A DNA stretch of 64,000 nt from CBDCWO01 sp965223405 (GTDB lineage: Bacteria; Bacteroidota; Bacteroidia; Chitinophagales; Saprospiraceae). The position numbers and the translations under genes were made by a program. The stretch is from the NCBI GenBank assembly GCA_965223405.1, contig CBDCWO010000006.1, positions 4,464,001 through 4,528,000 on the forward strand, given 5' to 3'. Below the pieces are notes generated by a model, which had not been told where the DNA came from, ran no database searches, and worked only from the letters and a program-made list of their open reading frames with translations. How positions within the stretch are numbered: position 1 is the first letter of the stretch; the number at the start of each line of letters is the position of its first letter. Below are positions 8,396 to 16,569 of the stretch, in pieces.

Positions 8396-9184
8396 TTATA
8401 GAATAATTTGATACTGATCGGATATTTGTTTTTGTATCTCCTGTGGGATGGGATTATGTTTCCAATTGGATTGAAACAACTGGTATGAATTTTTATCTTT
8501 CAGACTAATCATCAGTTCAGCCAATGACAATTGTACTAAAGGAGAATCCTGAGTGGTTATTGATTGGATTAGTTTGGCGCGAACCGATGGAATTTGAATA
8601 TATTCCCGTATTACTTCTAAGGAGGATAGCCGTACATTAATGTTTTCATCGTAATTCAAAGTGGCGAATAGTGCTTCAATAATTTCGGGAGTAGGTTTTT
8701 TAAGATCGTGAGCAATCTGAACTGCTTTGATCCTATCACTACTGGATTGTTTATCAAGCAAAGCCATCATCGTATACTCCTTTAGATTTTTAACTTCCTG
8801 TTCTAATTTGGTGTATTCGTGATGCTGATTTTGCCATTTACCACCCAAAAATCCGATGCCCAGACCCAATAGCAGAGCAATTCCAGCAGCTATGGCAACC
8901 AAATTGTAGCGTGGGGAATGGATGGATTTGATTTTTGGGTTGATTTCCAGGCTGGACGATGACCTCAGTTCTTCCAACCAGTTGTTAAATCGAAAATCAG
9001 CAGAAATTGGGAAATCCAAGCGATTTTCATGTTCCAAAAGGTTAATCACTTTAGAAAATTCTGGGATTTGATTTTCTGTAATCTCTCCATTTAGCATCGC
9101 TTCCTCAAGTAGTAGCCATTCGTCCGGGGTAATCTGGCCGGACTTCATTTTCTGGAGGATGTTTTGAATTTTATGCGATTTCAT
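8396..9184 (-). CDS. Putative anti-sigma factor with one membrane segment and HEAT-like C-terminus
   Basis: The 262-aa protein has a cytoplasmic N-terminal helix region (GQITPDEWLLLEEAMLNGEI), one transmembrane segment at about 95-116 (LVAIAAGIALLLGLGIGFLGG), a short coiled stretch, and a C-terminal part of paired helices resembling HEAT repeats (residues about 160-245). Its ATG lies 3 bases after the ECF sigma stop, and the topology (short inside, long outside) is that of an anti-sigma regulator. Sequence does not show a classical ZAS zinc motif, so the role is inferred from position and topology. Confidence 0.65.
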   Translation of the reverse strand: MKSHKIQNILQKMKSGQITPDEWLLLEEAMLNGEITENQIPEFSKVINLLEHENRLDFPISADFRFNNWLEELRSSSSLEINPKIKSIHSPRYNLVAIAAGIALLLGLGIGFLGGKWQNQHHEYTKLEQEVKNLKEYTMMALLDKQSSSDRIKAVQIAHDLKKPTPEIIEALFATLNYDENINVRLSSLEVIREYIQIPSVRAKLIQSITTQDSPLVQLSLAELMISLKDKNSYQLFQSNWKHNPIPQEIQKQISDQYQIIL

Positions 9185-9187
9185 GGT

Positions 9188-9736
9188 TTAGATAATTTTT
9201 TGGCGTGTAATCTCATCTTTTAGTTTTTTCAGCCCTCGAAATACTTTTATTTTAATAGCGTTTTCGGTTAAACCCATCAGTGTACTAATTTCTCGATATT
9301 TAAATCCGTGCATTTTGCTGAGGATGATGACCTTTCGATCCTCTTCACTTAGACATAACAGTGCTTGATGGATTCTTTGAGAGGTTTCAGATTGTAGCGC
9401 TATTTTTTCAGGGCTTTCATTATTTATCGAATCCTTAGCATCATATAATTCTGTAGTTTTTAGCTTTCCCTTTTTACGACCGTAATCTGCATACACATTA
9501 CGGGCTATATGATAAATCCAGTATTTGAAAGCACCTTCTCCCCGAAAATTATCCTTGTATTTTAGAACTCTTTCAAAGACATTGTGAAGTAAATCTTCAC
9601 TGATTGATTGGTCGGAGGACATGCGATAAAAAAAGCTATACAGGTTGTGCTTATATCGCTCATAGATGATACCCAGGGAGCTTAAATCCCCATCCTGTAC
9701 ATGTTTCATGATTTGATTATCAGTTCGGTGATCCAA
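9188..9736 (-). CDS. ECF-type RNA polymerase sigma-70 factor
   Basis: The 182-aa protein contains sigma region 2 (ISEDLLHNVFERVLKY, then GAFKYWIYHIARNVYADYGR, about residues 45-92) and sigma region 4 with helix-turn-helix (EEDRKVIILSKMHGFKYREI and the following ENAIKIKVFRGLKKLK, about 135-175). Regions 1 and 3 are absent, as in ECF factors. It heads a tight operon with a membrane anti-sigma-like gene and two DUF4097 genes, so it probably drives its own operon in response to an envelope signal. Target promoters are not identifiable here. Confidence 0.9.
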   Translation of the reverse strand: MDHRTDNQIMKHVQDGDLSSLGIIYERYKHNLYSFFYRMSSDQSISEDLLHNVFERVLKYKDNFRGEGAFKYWIYHIARNVYADYGRKKGKLKTTELYDAKDSINNESPEKIALQSETSQRIHQALLCLSEEDRKVIILSKMHGFKYREISTLMGLTENAIKIKVFRGLKKLKDEITRQKII

Positions 9737-9819
9737 TCAATTTGTTTTTCGCTGAGGTAAACTCGAAATTATCGCAAATGGTTACAAAATGTAATTATTA
9801 TTTTTGAGATTTATTTCAG

Positions 9820-10275
9820 ATGGAGAAGCTCTCTTTTATTACACAAAGTTATTCTGGGTTAAGCAAAAAACAATTGTATGAACTAATGCAGTTAAGACAG
9901 TTGGTTTTTGTAGTCGAACAGGACTGCCCTTATTTGGACGCGGATGGTAAGGATGTATACGCTCATCACATACTGGGGTATAATCCGGAGGATCTGCTGG
10001 TAGCGTATGCTCGGATTCTAGAAGACCCAAAATGGCCGGGATATATTTCTTTTGGACGGGTGTGTACACATCCGGACAGCAGGAGGATAGGAATGGGGAG
10101 AACTTTAATGTCACAGATATTGGAGGTCATAGGAATTCACTATCCAAAGCACACGATTCGCATAGGAGCCCAAACCTATCTGATTGATTTCTATGCTTCA
10201 TTTGGGTTTCAGATATTGGGAGATACATATATCGAAGATGGAATTCCACACCAGGATATGATTATAAAAAAATGA
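9820..10275 (+). CDS. elaA: ElaA-type GNAT acetyltransferase
   Basis: The 151-aa protein has the ElaA subfamily signature: KKQLYELMQLRQLVFVVEQ near the start and PYLDADGKD, then the GNAT acetyl-CoA loop GRVCTHPDSRRIGMGRTLM (about residues 85-103). It is a cytoplasmic N-acetyltransferase; the substrate of ElaA proteins is unknown. Length matches the family. It is divergent from the ECF operon across an 83-base gap and has a TATTTTTG (-7-like) sequence at 9799-9806, although that lies very near the ATG. Confidence 0.88.
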   Translation: MEKLSFITQSYSGLSKKQLYELMQLRQLVFVVEQDCPYLDADGKDVYAHHILGYNPEDLLVAYARILEDPKWPGYISFGRVCTHPDSRRIGMGRTLMSQILEVIGIHYPKHTIRIGAQTYLIDFYASFGFQILGDTYIEDGIPHQDMIIKK

Positions 10276-10293
10276 GACAGCCTTCAGACTGTC
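10276..10293 (+). terminator. Weak stem-loop after the acetyltransferase gene
   Basis: GACAG (10276-10280) and CTGTC (10289-10293) can pair directly after the TGA stop, followed by CCCATTTA rather than a long T-run. The position between convergent genes suits a terminator, but the stem is short. Confidence 0.35.
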
Positions 10294-10358
10294 CCATTTA
10301 AAATACTCCAAACCTGAGTTCGATTATTATTGTACGTTCAAAACAAAAACTCAGATTG

Positions 10359-10781
10359 CTAATCCACGATAATGTCCTGAGATACTGATTCATGACCTGG
10401 AAGTTTCTGGCACGTAATCACTAATACACCTCCTTCATATTTCGCTTTAATCGAATCTTTATCGATTTTCTCATTCAGAGAAAATTGCCGCTTAAACGTT
10501 TTGGGTGTAAACTCACGACGTTGCCATTGCTCCTGTCCAAAAGAATCTGGCTTTGGAAGAACGGCCTGGATAGTTAACAGATCATCTCGTATCTGCAATT
10601 GAAAATTGGTTTTGTCATACCCGGGGGCAAAAACCGATATTTCATAATGATCATCCAACTCTTCCACATTTACCGGAGGATAATTCCAGGAATGTTGTTG
10701 AAATTTATTTGCCCATTTGGATCTGTGCCAATGTTTGGGATGACTTCCCCAGTGTGCGTGAAATGCTTGTCTATTACACAT
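10359..10781 (-). CDS. Hsp20/alpha-crystallin small heat-shock protein
   Basis: The 140-aa protein has a short His/Trp-rich N-terminal arm and an alpha-crystallin domain from about residue 37 (VNVEELDDHYEISVFAPGYD) through YEGGVLVITCQK near 125, which is the conserved 'GVL' strand. It acts as an ATP-independent holdase for unfolded proteins in the cytoplasm. The tail SQDIIVD offers only a weak I-x-I-like motif. A 17-base palindrome (10821-10837) lies 40 bases upstream and could serve in regulation or end the preceding gene. Confidence 0.9.
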   Translation of the reverse strand: MCNRQAFHAHWGSHPKHWHRSKWANKFQQHSWNYPPVNVEELDDHYEISVFAPGYDKTNFQLQIRDDLLTIQAVLPKPDSFGQEQWQRREFTPKTFKRQFSLNEKIDKDSIKAKYEGGVLVITCQKLPGHESVSQDIIVD

Positions 10782-10820
10782 AGCTAAATAGTTTAAATAG
10801 TTAAAAATAATTGGATAATT

Positions 10821-10837
10821 CCAGTACAGTTTACTGG
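10821..10837. promoter_or_regulatory. Palindrome CCAGTA-N5-TACTGG between two minus-strand genes
   Basis: The perfect 6-base arms CCAGTA (10821-10826) and TACTGG (10832-10837) flank a 5-base centre. It lies 40 bases upstream of hsp20 and 22 bases downstream of the stop of the 100-aa membrane protein gene. It could be an operator, an RNA hairpin or a weak terminator; it does not match CIRCE. Confidence 0.3.
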
Positions 10838-10858
10838 CCTTGAGAACTGAAATCGTTG

Positions 10859-11161
10859 TTATTGGATTTCTATGGTTCGGAAATTTTCGAAATATTGTTT
10901 CCGGTTATAACGGTAATCGAACAGTTCTTCACCGTTTCTATTCCATCTTGGAAATTTTTGACCGGCCGGAAATTCATATTCATTTTCATATTCCTCGTGG
11001 TCCCAATCCAAACGTAACAGGAATTGTCGAAGTTTTCGGAATGCGTAGAATAAAAGACTAAGGGCACCGGCAATGATCATAGCCATAATTAAGAATTTGG
11101 CCAGAAACAGAAACACAATAATGCTTAGAGAAACTGCAAAAAAGAATTTAAATGGTCTCAT
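10859..11161 (-). CDS. Small membrane protein of unknown function
   Basis: The 100-aa protein has a strongly hydrophobic N-terminal half (about residues 5-42, one long or two short membrane segments), followed by a charged aromatic C-terminal tail rich in Glu, Tyr and Arg (EEYENEYEFP, FDYRYNRKQYFENF). I do not recognise a family. It lies upstream of hsp20 on the same strand, 77 bases away, and both may respond to stress. The codon use and ATG start look normal, so I treat it as real. Confidence 0.55.
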   Translation of the reverse strand: MRPFKFFFAVSLSIIVFLFLAKFLIMAMIIAGALSLLFYAFRKLRQFLLRLDWDHEEYENEYEFPAGQKFPRWNRNGEELFDYRYNRKQYFENFRTIEIQ

Positions 11162-11713
11162 GATTAATAAATTTTAGATTGTAAAAAATGCGATGATTCA
11201 AAAATGTGTTTCACAAAATGGCCATGTATCTTAGAAGACGTGCAGGGTAAAAAATTACTTTAAAATTTATTGAATTATTTTGAAAAAATGATAAATAATT
11301 CCATAATTATCAGATATTCAATTATATATGAATTTACTTTAATGTGAATACGGTATTGGTATATAAGCCTTAATACCAAGAATAAAGAAGGGCCGAGGAT
11401 GTCAAAAGTAGGTTCCAGAATGAGAGTATCGGTTCTTAGGAATGACGACCACCGGCAAAAGCAGATCCTGAAAATTTACAAACAAATTTCAGGATGACAT
11501 TCATTTTTTGTTTTTGTTTGAGGAGATAAGGAACGGAAAATTGAGGAGCGGATCCATTCCTAAGGACCAAACTACAAGTGCTGGTATCTGTCTATTTGCA
11601 AAATCAAGGAGGTGCAAATTATTTCCCATGTATACTGGAGACAAAACAAACGACCGAACTCATCTATTGCAATGAATTGTTATGGTTTGGATATATTCAA
11701 GAGTTATCAAGTC
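11162..11713. other. 552-base gene-free stretch with nested inverted repeats
   Basis: No convincing gene is seen. The central part holds an outer inverted repeat of 14 bases with one mismatch (11431-11444 and 11555-11568) that encloses an inner hairpin with perfect 9-base arms, ATCCTGAAA (11465-11473) and TTTCAGGAT (11487-11495). A T-rich run follows at about 11500-11519. It may be a dispersed intergenic element or a structured RNA. Confidence 0.5.
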
Positions 11714-12058
11714 CTAATCTCTTTTGGATCGACATCTTTCTTTCCACCTTTCTTTAAATTCTGCTCTTTCTTCATTGCTCATGTTTCTCCATTTATTTGC
11801 CCAAAAGGATTTGGGACCTGGACCTCCTCGCTTGGCTTTCTTACCTAGGTGAAAACTGCCAAACAAAATACGTGACAATGCCAGTATTCCCATAGCTTCC
11901 CACCATTTGATTTGTCTTACTCCTGTCAAATCAGGAAGAATCGCATTCCAAAGCAGCATAACTATTCCACTGATCACGATCAAAAAAAGAATAGCAGCCA
12001 CGACAAAAAATAATATTTTGGCGGGACGAAAATGAGGTCGATGTGATTTTTCAAACAT
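11714..12058 (-). CDS. Small membrane protein following an ECF sigma gene
   Basis: The 114-aa protein has one clear transmembrane segment (about residues 17-41, FFVVAAILFLIVISGIVMLL), a second amphipathic hydrophobic stretch (WWEAMGILALSRILFGSF, about 56-73), and a very basic Arg/Lys-rich tail with Asn-Lys-Trp-Arg and Glu-Glu-Arg motifs. It begins 34 bases after the ECF sigma stop, so the two are likely an operon and this protein may modulate the sigma factor. No known anti-sigma domain is recognised, so the role is only inferred. Confidence 0.6.
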   Translation of the reverse strand: MFEKSHRPHFRPAKILFFVVAAILFLIVISGIVMLLWNAILPDLTGVRQIKWWEAMGILALSRILFGSFHLGKKAKRGGPGPKSFWANKWRNMSNEERAEFKERWKERCRSKRD

Positions 12059-12092
12059 GATGAAAGTTTTATTCCGGTTAAAATTGATCTTA

Positions 12093-12653
12093 TCAATAAT
12101 TCAAAAATTCTTCATATAACAATTGAAGACGCTCGCGTAAATGTTTTACTGCATATCGTTTTCTCGAGATTAGAGTTTTAATATTTTCTCCTGTTCGGTC
12201 TGAAATTTCCTGAAATGTCTGATCTTCCAGTTCATTCCAAATAAAAATGTCCCGCTGCGGAGGCGGAAGTTCTTCCAGTGCAATGAATAGTTCTTCCCAA
12301 AATATTTCACGTAGATTTTCATCCTCGGGAAGTTCATTTTCTGCAATCAATAGATCTGCTGGCAGGATTTGCTCTTCTTCATCACTATTCCCAAAGTCCA
12401 AGAGCTGAGGCCTTTTCTTCCGGTAATTATCCGTAACTCGGTTACGCGCGACCCTAAAAAGCCAACTGCTGATTTGTTCGATAGGTTCGGTGTTGATCAC
12501 TTTGGTAAACTGATACCATACATCTTGTAAAATGTCTTCTGCATCAGCTTGTGAAGCTACTCGACTGCGTATAAACCGTAACAAACGACCGCCGTATTGT
12601 TGTACGGCATTGGTAACTTTTTTATCGTTTTGTTCTGCCATTTGATAATTCAT
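12093..12653 (-). CDS. ECF-type RNA polymerase sigma-70 factor (second)
   Basis: The 186-aa protein shows sigma region 2 (DAEDILQDVWYQFTKVI and SSWLFRVARNRVTDNYRKKR) and sigma region 4 (PPPQRDIFIWNELEDQTFQE with the helix ENIKTLISRKRYAVKHLRER). The spacer carries an acidic loop. Met5 (MAEQNDKK, start at 12641) is an alternative start to the ATG at 12653. A perfect 8-base inverted repeat, ATTCATCC (12648-12655) and GGATGAAT (12677-12684), covers the first start codon, which could affect translation. It is followed by a small membrane protein gene. Confidence 0.88.
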   Translation of the reverse strand: MNYQMAEQNDKKVTNAVQQYGGRLLRFIRSRVASQADAEDILQDVWYQFTKVINTEPIEQISSWLFRVARNRVTDNYRKKRPQLLDFGNSDEEEQILPADLLIAENELPEDENLREIFWEELFIALEELPPPQRDIFIWNELEDQTFQEISDRTGENIKTLISRKRYAVKHLRERLQLLYEEFLNY

Positions 12654-12684
12654 CCACGCCTCTTTTTACAGTAGACGGATGAAT
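12648..12684. promoter_or_regulatory. Inverted repeat spanning the sigma-gene start codon
   Basis: ATTCATCC (12648-12655) and GGATGAAT (12677-12684) are perfect arms separated by 21 bases. The left arm contains the upstream ATG of the minus-strand ECF gene. In the mRNA this would pair the start region with the 5' leader; as DNA it could be an operator. The pattern is seen, the function is inferred. Confidence 0.3.
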
Positions 12685-12796
12685 CTTAAAATTACTTTAA
12701 TAAATTTATTTCTTTTTAATGGGAGGCCGCTTACATGATCTAACCACCACCTTAATCCAATACTATACAAATGCAGGTTTCATACCTTTTCTTGCA

Positions 12797-13696
12797 TCAA
12801 GTAGGTCTGGTTTCAATGCAATTATATATGATCTTGAGGGCATCCTCGCGCTCTTTTCCAATCAAGGGTAATCTAGGAGGCCTGGTGAGTTCACTTCCAT
12901 AGCCTACTGCCGCTACCGAGAGTTTGATCAATTGTACCAGCTTAGGATGCGAATCAAAATGTAACATTGGCATGTACCACCGGTAAATTTCCAATCCTCG
13001 TTCCCAATCGCCAGATATTGCAGCATCCCATAACATGCGATTTTCTTTAGGAAAGGAATCTACCAGGCCGGATACCCAACCTTTACAGCCCAGCATAACA
13101 CTTTCAAAGGCGACATCATCCAATCCTGAAAAAAGTATAAAGCGATCTCCCAGGGCATTAAATAAGTCGGTAATTCTACGAACATCTCCGGAGGCCTCTT
13201 TGATACAAACTATGTTTTCCAAATCGGTCAATTGGCGAAAATTTTCCGGTGTAATATCGATCCCATAAACCGGCGGATTATTATAACACATTATTGGTAG
13301 ATCAGTAGACTGGGCCACAGTTCTAAAGTGAGTAATGGTCTCCCGATCATCCGCATTGTACACCAGGGCAGGTAACAGCATGATGCCGTCCACTCCAGCT
13401 TGTCTAGCAAGTTTCACCGTTTCGCTGGCAAATGGTGTGGTGTATTCTGCAACTCCACTTAAAACAGGGACTTTTCCTTTGGTCACTTCAACTGCCGCCT
13501 CAAGAACCTGGCGTTTTTCCTCTCTGGTCAAGGAACAGTTTTCACCAATGGTGCCTAGCATGATCAGTCCATGAATACCATTGTTTAATAGTATCTCAAT
13601 ATGATTTTGAGTAGCTTCCAGGTTTAGTGAAAAATCATTATGAAAGTGGGTCGGAACGGCAGGAAAAACTCCATGCCAATCGATTTTCTGACTCAT
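12797..13696 (-). CDS. Dihydrodipicolinate synthase (DapA)-family lyase/deaminase
   Basis: The 299-aa TIM-barrel protein has the class I aldolase features of the DapA family: GTIGE (48-52), Tyr138 in YNNPP and the Schiff-base Lys166 in CIKEASG. Such enzymes split or deaminate 2-oxo acids or condense with pyruvate. GTIGE instead of GTTGE and the lack of lysine-pathway neighbours suggest a catabolic member rather than true DapA. The neighbouring ornithine-cyclodeaminase-family gene (47 bases upstream on the same strand) makes an amino- or hydroxyproline-related route plausible. Exact substrate unknown. Confidence 0.85.
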   Translation of the reverse strand: MSQKIDWHGVFPAVPTHFHNDFSLNLEATQNHIEILLNNGIHGLIMLGTIGENCSLTREEKRQVLEAAVEVTKGKVPVLSGVAEYTTPFASETVKLARQAGVDGIMLLPALVYNADDRETITHFRTVAQSTDLPIMCYNNPPVYGIDITPENFRQLTDLENIVCIKEASGDVRRITDLFNALGDRFILFSGLDDVAFESVMLGCKGWVSGLVDSFPKENRMLWDAAISGDWERGLEIYRWYMPMLHFDSHPKLVQLIKLSVAAVGYGSELTRPPRLPLIGKEREDALKIIYNCIETRPT

Positions 13697-13743
13697 AAAT
13701 TGTGGTTTTTATATATTCAATTATTCATCGTTCAACAGGATTT

Positions 13744-14685
13744 TTAATCCTCAATGGAACGATAAGCAAAATGAGCGGTTACTAAATCGCTAAGAGCACT
13801 TCCAACCGACTTAAACAATGTGATCTCCTGAGTATTTGCTCGCAAGGGTGCTTTCCCGGAGCAGAGCTCCGCCAATTCGCCCTTGACATCCTCCTTGCTA
13901 AATACACCTTCTTCAATTGGAACCAGGATTTCTCCGGCTTCCTTAAAACAATTTACGCGAGTATCAACATATACATTCGACTTCAGGATCAAATTTGTAT
14001 CGCACTCTCTTTTATCGGCGTGGTGATTCCCCAGGAAATCTGTATGTGTACCTTCTTTTACCCATTCTCCTTGCACCAGAATGTCAGGTGATCCGGTAGC
14101 CGAAACAATGATATCGGCTTTTTGACAACCGGCCGCGATGGATTCGGTAACCGAAAATGCCAACGCTGGTAATTCCTGAGCCATGTTATGGATTACAGAT
14201 TCTGCTTTTTCCTTACTTCGTCCCCAAACGATCACCGACTCCAGGTCTCGAACACTTGCATGTGCTTTTATGAGATATGTCGCAAGGTTTCCGGTGCCCA
14301 GTAAGAACAGAGTTTTCGAATCCCTCCGGGATAAAAATTTGGAGGCTAAGGCAGAGATCCCCGCGGTACGCCAAAAAGTAACAATGGTGCCGTCCACCAG
14401 GGCTAATGGTGCACCATATTGCCTGTCAAACAACAAGATTTTGGAGTATAAAGACTTGTTTGGTAATTTATTATGAGGAAAATAAGTGAATGCTTTAACG
14501 CCTATGACTTTATCATTCCAGGAGGGAAGTAAAGCAAACGCATCGTGTGATCCGCTTTCCTCATCAAGTAAAAATACTTTCCTCGGAGGCATATTAAAGG
14601 AGCCTCCATAAGCATTCTTCAAAATGTCAATAAGATCCGGATATTTCAATACGGCATTAACCTGCTCCGCTGAAATTATTTTCAT
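13744..14685 (-). CDS. Ornithine cyclodeaminase/mu-crystallin-family enzyme
   Basis: The 313-aa protein has the family's N-terminal substrate part (KAF near 64-66, then DGTIVTFWRTAGISALASKF about 98-117) and a Rossmann NAD(P) site LLGTGNLATYL (128-138). Members include ornithine cyclodeaminase, alanine dehydrogenase and delta-1-pyrroline-2-carboxylate reductase (LhpI). It is the first gene of a two-gene unit with the DapA-family lyase. With that neighbour, a pyrroline-2-carboxylate reductase role is possible, but sequence alone does not decide. Confidence 0.85.
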   Translation of the reverse strand: MKIISAEQVNAVLKYPDLIDILKNAYGGSFNMPPRKVFLLDEESGSHDAFALLPSWNDKVIGVKAFTYFPHNKLPNKSLYSKILLFDRQYGAPLALVDGTIVTFWRTAGISALASKFLSRRDSKTLFLLGTGNLATYLIKAHASVRDLESVIVWGRSKEKAESVIHNMAQELPALAFSVTESIAAGCQKADIIVSATGSPDILVQGEWVKEGTHTDFLGNHHADKRECDTNLILKSNVYVDTRVNCFKEAGEILVPIEEGVFSKEDVKGELAELCSGKAPLRANTQEITLFKSVGSALSDLVTAHFAYRSIED

Positions 14686-14918
14686 ATTCTAGTTAAGTTT
14701 TTGGTTTACAAATGACAATCATACATTGAAGTGGTTTAGAAAAGCCAAATATAGAATTTATTATACCAAGACGATGTACTTGTCAAGATAAACATACAGG
14801 TTTGGTATCTTACAGGTTAACAGTAAGTAATTTCATATATGAAAGAAGGAAAACTGGTTGAAGTATTAGTTATCGTAAACGTCTTAATAATTTACTATTT
14901 TAACATACAATTTGTTTT

Positions 14919-16482
14919 ATGCAAAAATTGAACTGGAGTACTCCAATTACACAAGGATTAGGCAGCATATTTATAGTTCTTTTTTTATTGCTCACAATAG
15001 TATTTTGTACCCTACAATGTACTTCAAATACGACAAAAGACTTTCCTAATGTATTGTTCATTTCTGTGGATGATCTTAATGATTGGATCGAGCCTTTGGG
15101 AGGTCATCCTCAAGCCCAAACTCCAAATTTGTCCAAACTGGCCCAACAATCGGTATTGTTCAATAATGCCTATTGTGCATCACCATCATGCAATCCGTCT
15201 CGGACGGCACTTTTAACCGGTAAACATCCTTACCGCACCGGATTGTACAACAATCCTCAAATCTGGAGGCATGTATTACCTAAAGAAATAACCTTACCTG
15301 CATATTTTCAGAAAGCAGGCTATTGGGTTGCCGGTGCCGGGAAAATTTTTCATAACAATATGCCGGATCCTATCTCTTGGGATCAGTATTTTCCATCGCT
15401 GATAAAACATTTTCCGGATTATTATCTTCCGGTAAGGGATTCAATTACCGGTAGGCCCTATTTCAAGTTACAGGATAATGAAATTCGAGAAGATGATCCT
15501 AAAGGAGTTACTTTTAATATGCCGGTTTTTGATCGGATGTATGTTGCTTTTGACTGGGCTCCGCTTCCGTTTGCGGTTGAGAAAACCGGGGATTACGCAT
15601 CCGTGGACTGGACAATTAATCAGTTGGGAAAGGCTTATGATCAACCATTTTTTCTAGCATGTGGCCTTTATCGTCCGCATCTTCCCTGGTATGTTCCACA
15701 GAAATATTATGATAAGTTTCCAATCGATAAAATCCAATTGCCGAAGGTGAAACCACGGGATTGGCTCGATTTACCCCCCACGGGACAACGAATTGCTAAT
15801 TCAGTATCATCATCAAGTCACGGAAGCCGGAGAATGGGAAAATGCCGTACAAGGATATTTAGCAGCAATTAATTATGCTGACGATTTGATTGGAAAATTG
15901 CTTGGCGCGTTGGAGGAAAGTGCATATGCCGATAATACCGTTGTGGTCCTGTTTTCTGATCACGGCTGGCAACTGGGAGAAAAAAATCATTGGAGAAAGT
16001 TTGCCTTGTGGGAAAATGTGATCCGAAGCGTACTTATGATCAAAGCACCACCCTCATTAGGCTTAAGTAAAGGGACCTGCAATAGAAATGTATCATTGGT
16101 CGATATTTTTCCCACCCTAACCGAATTATGTGATCTGGCGACAAAACCGAATGTTTCGGGTAAAAGCTTGCTCCCCTTATTGAAAGATCCAAATGCCATC
16201 TGGGATCATCCGGTTATTACCATGCTCGGAGATAAGCATTTCTCAATTAGGAAAAACCATTGGCACTATATATTATATAATCGCACAGATGAAGAATTAT
16301 ATAATCTCGATAAGGCTCCTGATGAGTGGCACAACTTGGCAGATCTACCAGAATTCCAGAATATCAAGTCGCAGTTACATGGATTTATACCCAGCAAGGA
16401 GGAAACTCATGAACTGGTACCCACAGATGGTCTGAAGTGGGCAGACGTTTTGAGTGGAAAAACGAGATTTTACCGGGAATAA
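14919..16482 (+). pseudogene. Iduronate-2-sulfatase-like S1 sulfatase lipoprotein, frameshifted
   Basis: Two overlapping frames (14919-15872 and 15793-16482) together make one complete sulfatase of about 520 aa. The first has a hydrophobic leader ending at LQC, metal residues in VDDLND (50-55), and the formylglycine motif C91-N-P-S-R95. The second continues with TEAGEWENAVQGYLAAI and the metal/active-site segment FSDHGWQLGEKNHW. The frame changes by +1 between about 15774 and 15810; a six-C run (15774-15779) or the TCATCATCA repeat is the likely place. It may be a sequencing error or a recent mutation. Close to iduronate-2-sulfatase-type enzymes; the actual substrate is unknown. The next sulfatase follows on the same strand. 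Confidence 0.85.
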
Positions 16483-16569
16483 AAAGATTTAGTGCTATTA
16501 CTTAGTAGGCAAATCGAGAATTTCAGTCCTGTTTAAATTTCAAAGTGGTAATTAATTTAATGGAATAAT

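Noticed and set aside
11612..11848. 78-codon plus-strand frame with hydrophobic stretch
   Set aside because: Its second half is antisense to the small membrane protein gene at 11714-12058, and no start signal is seen.
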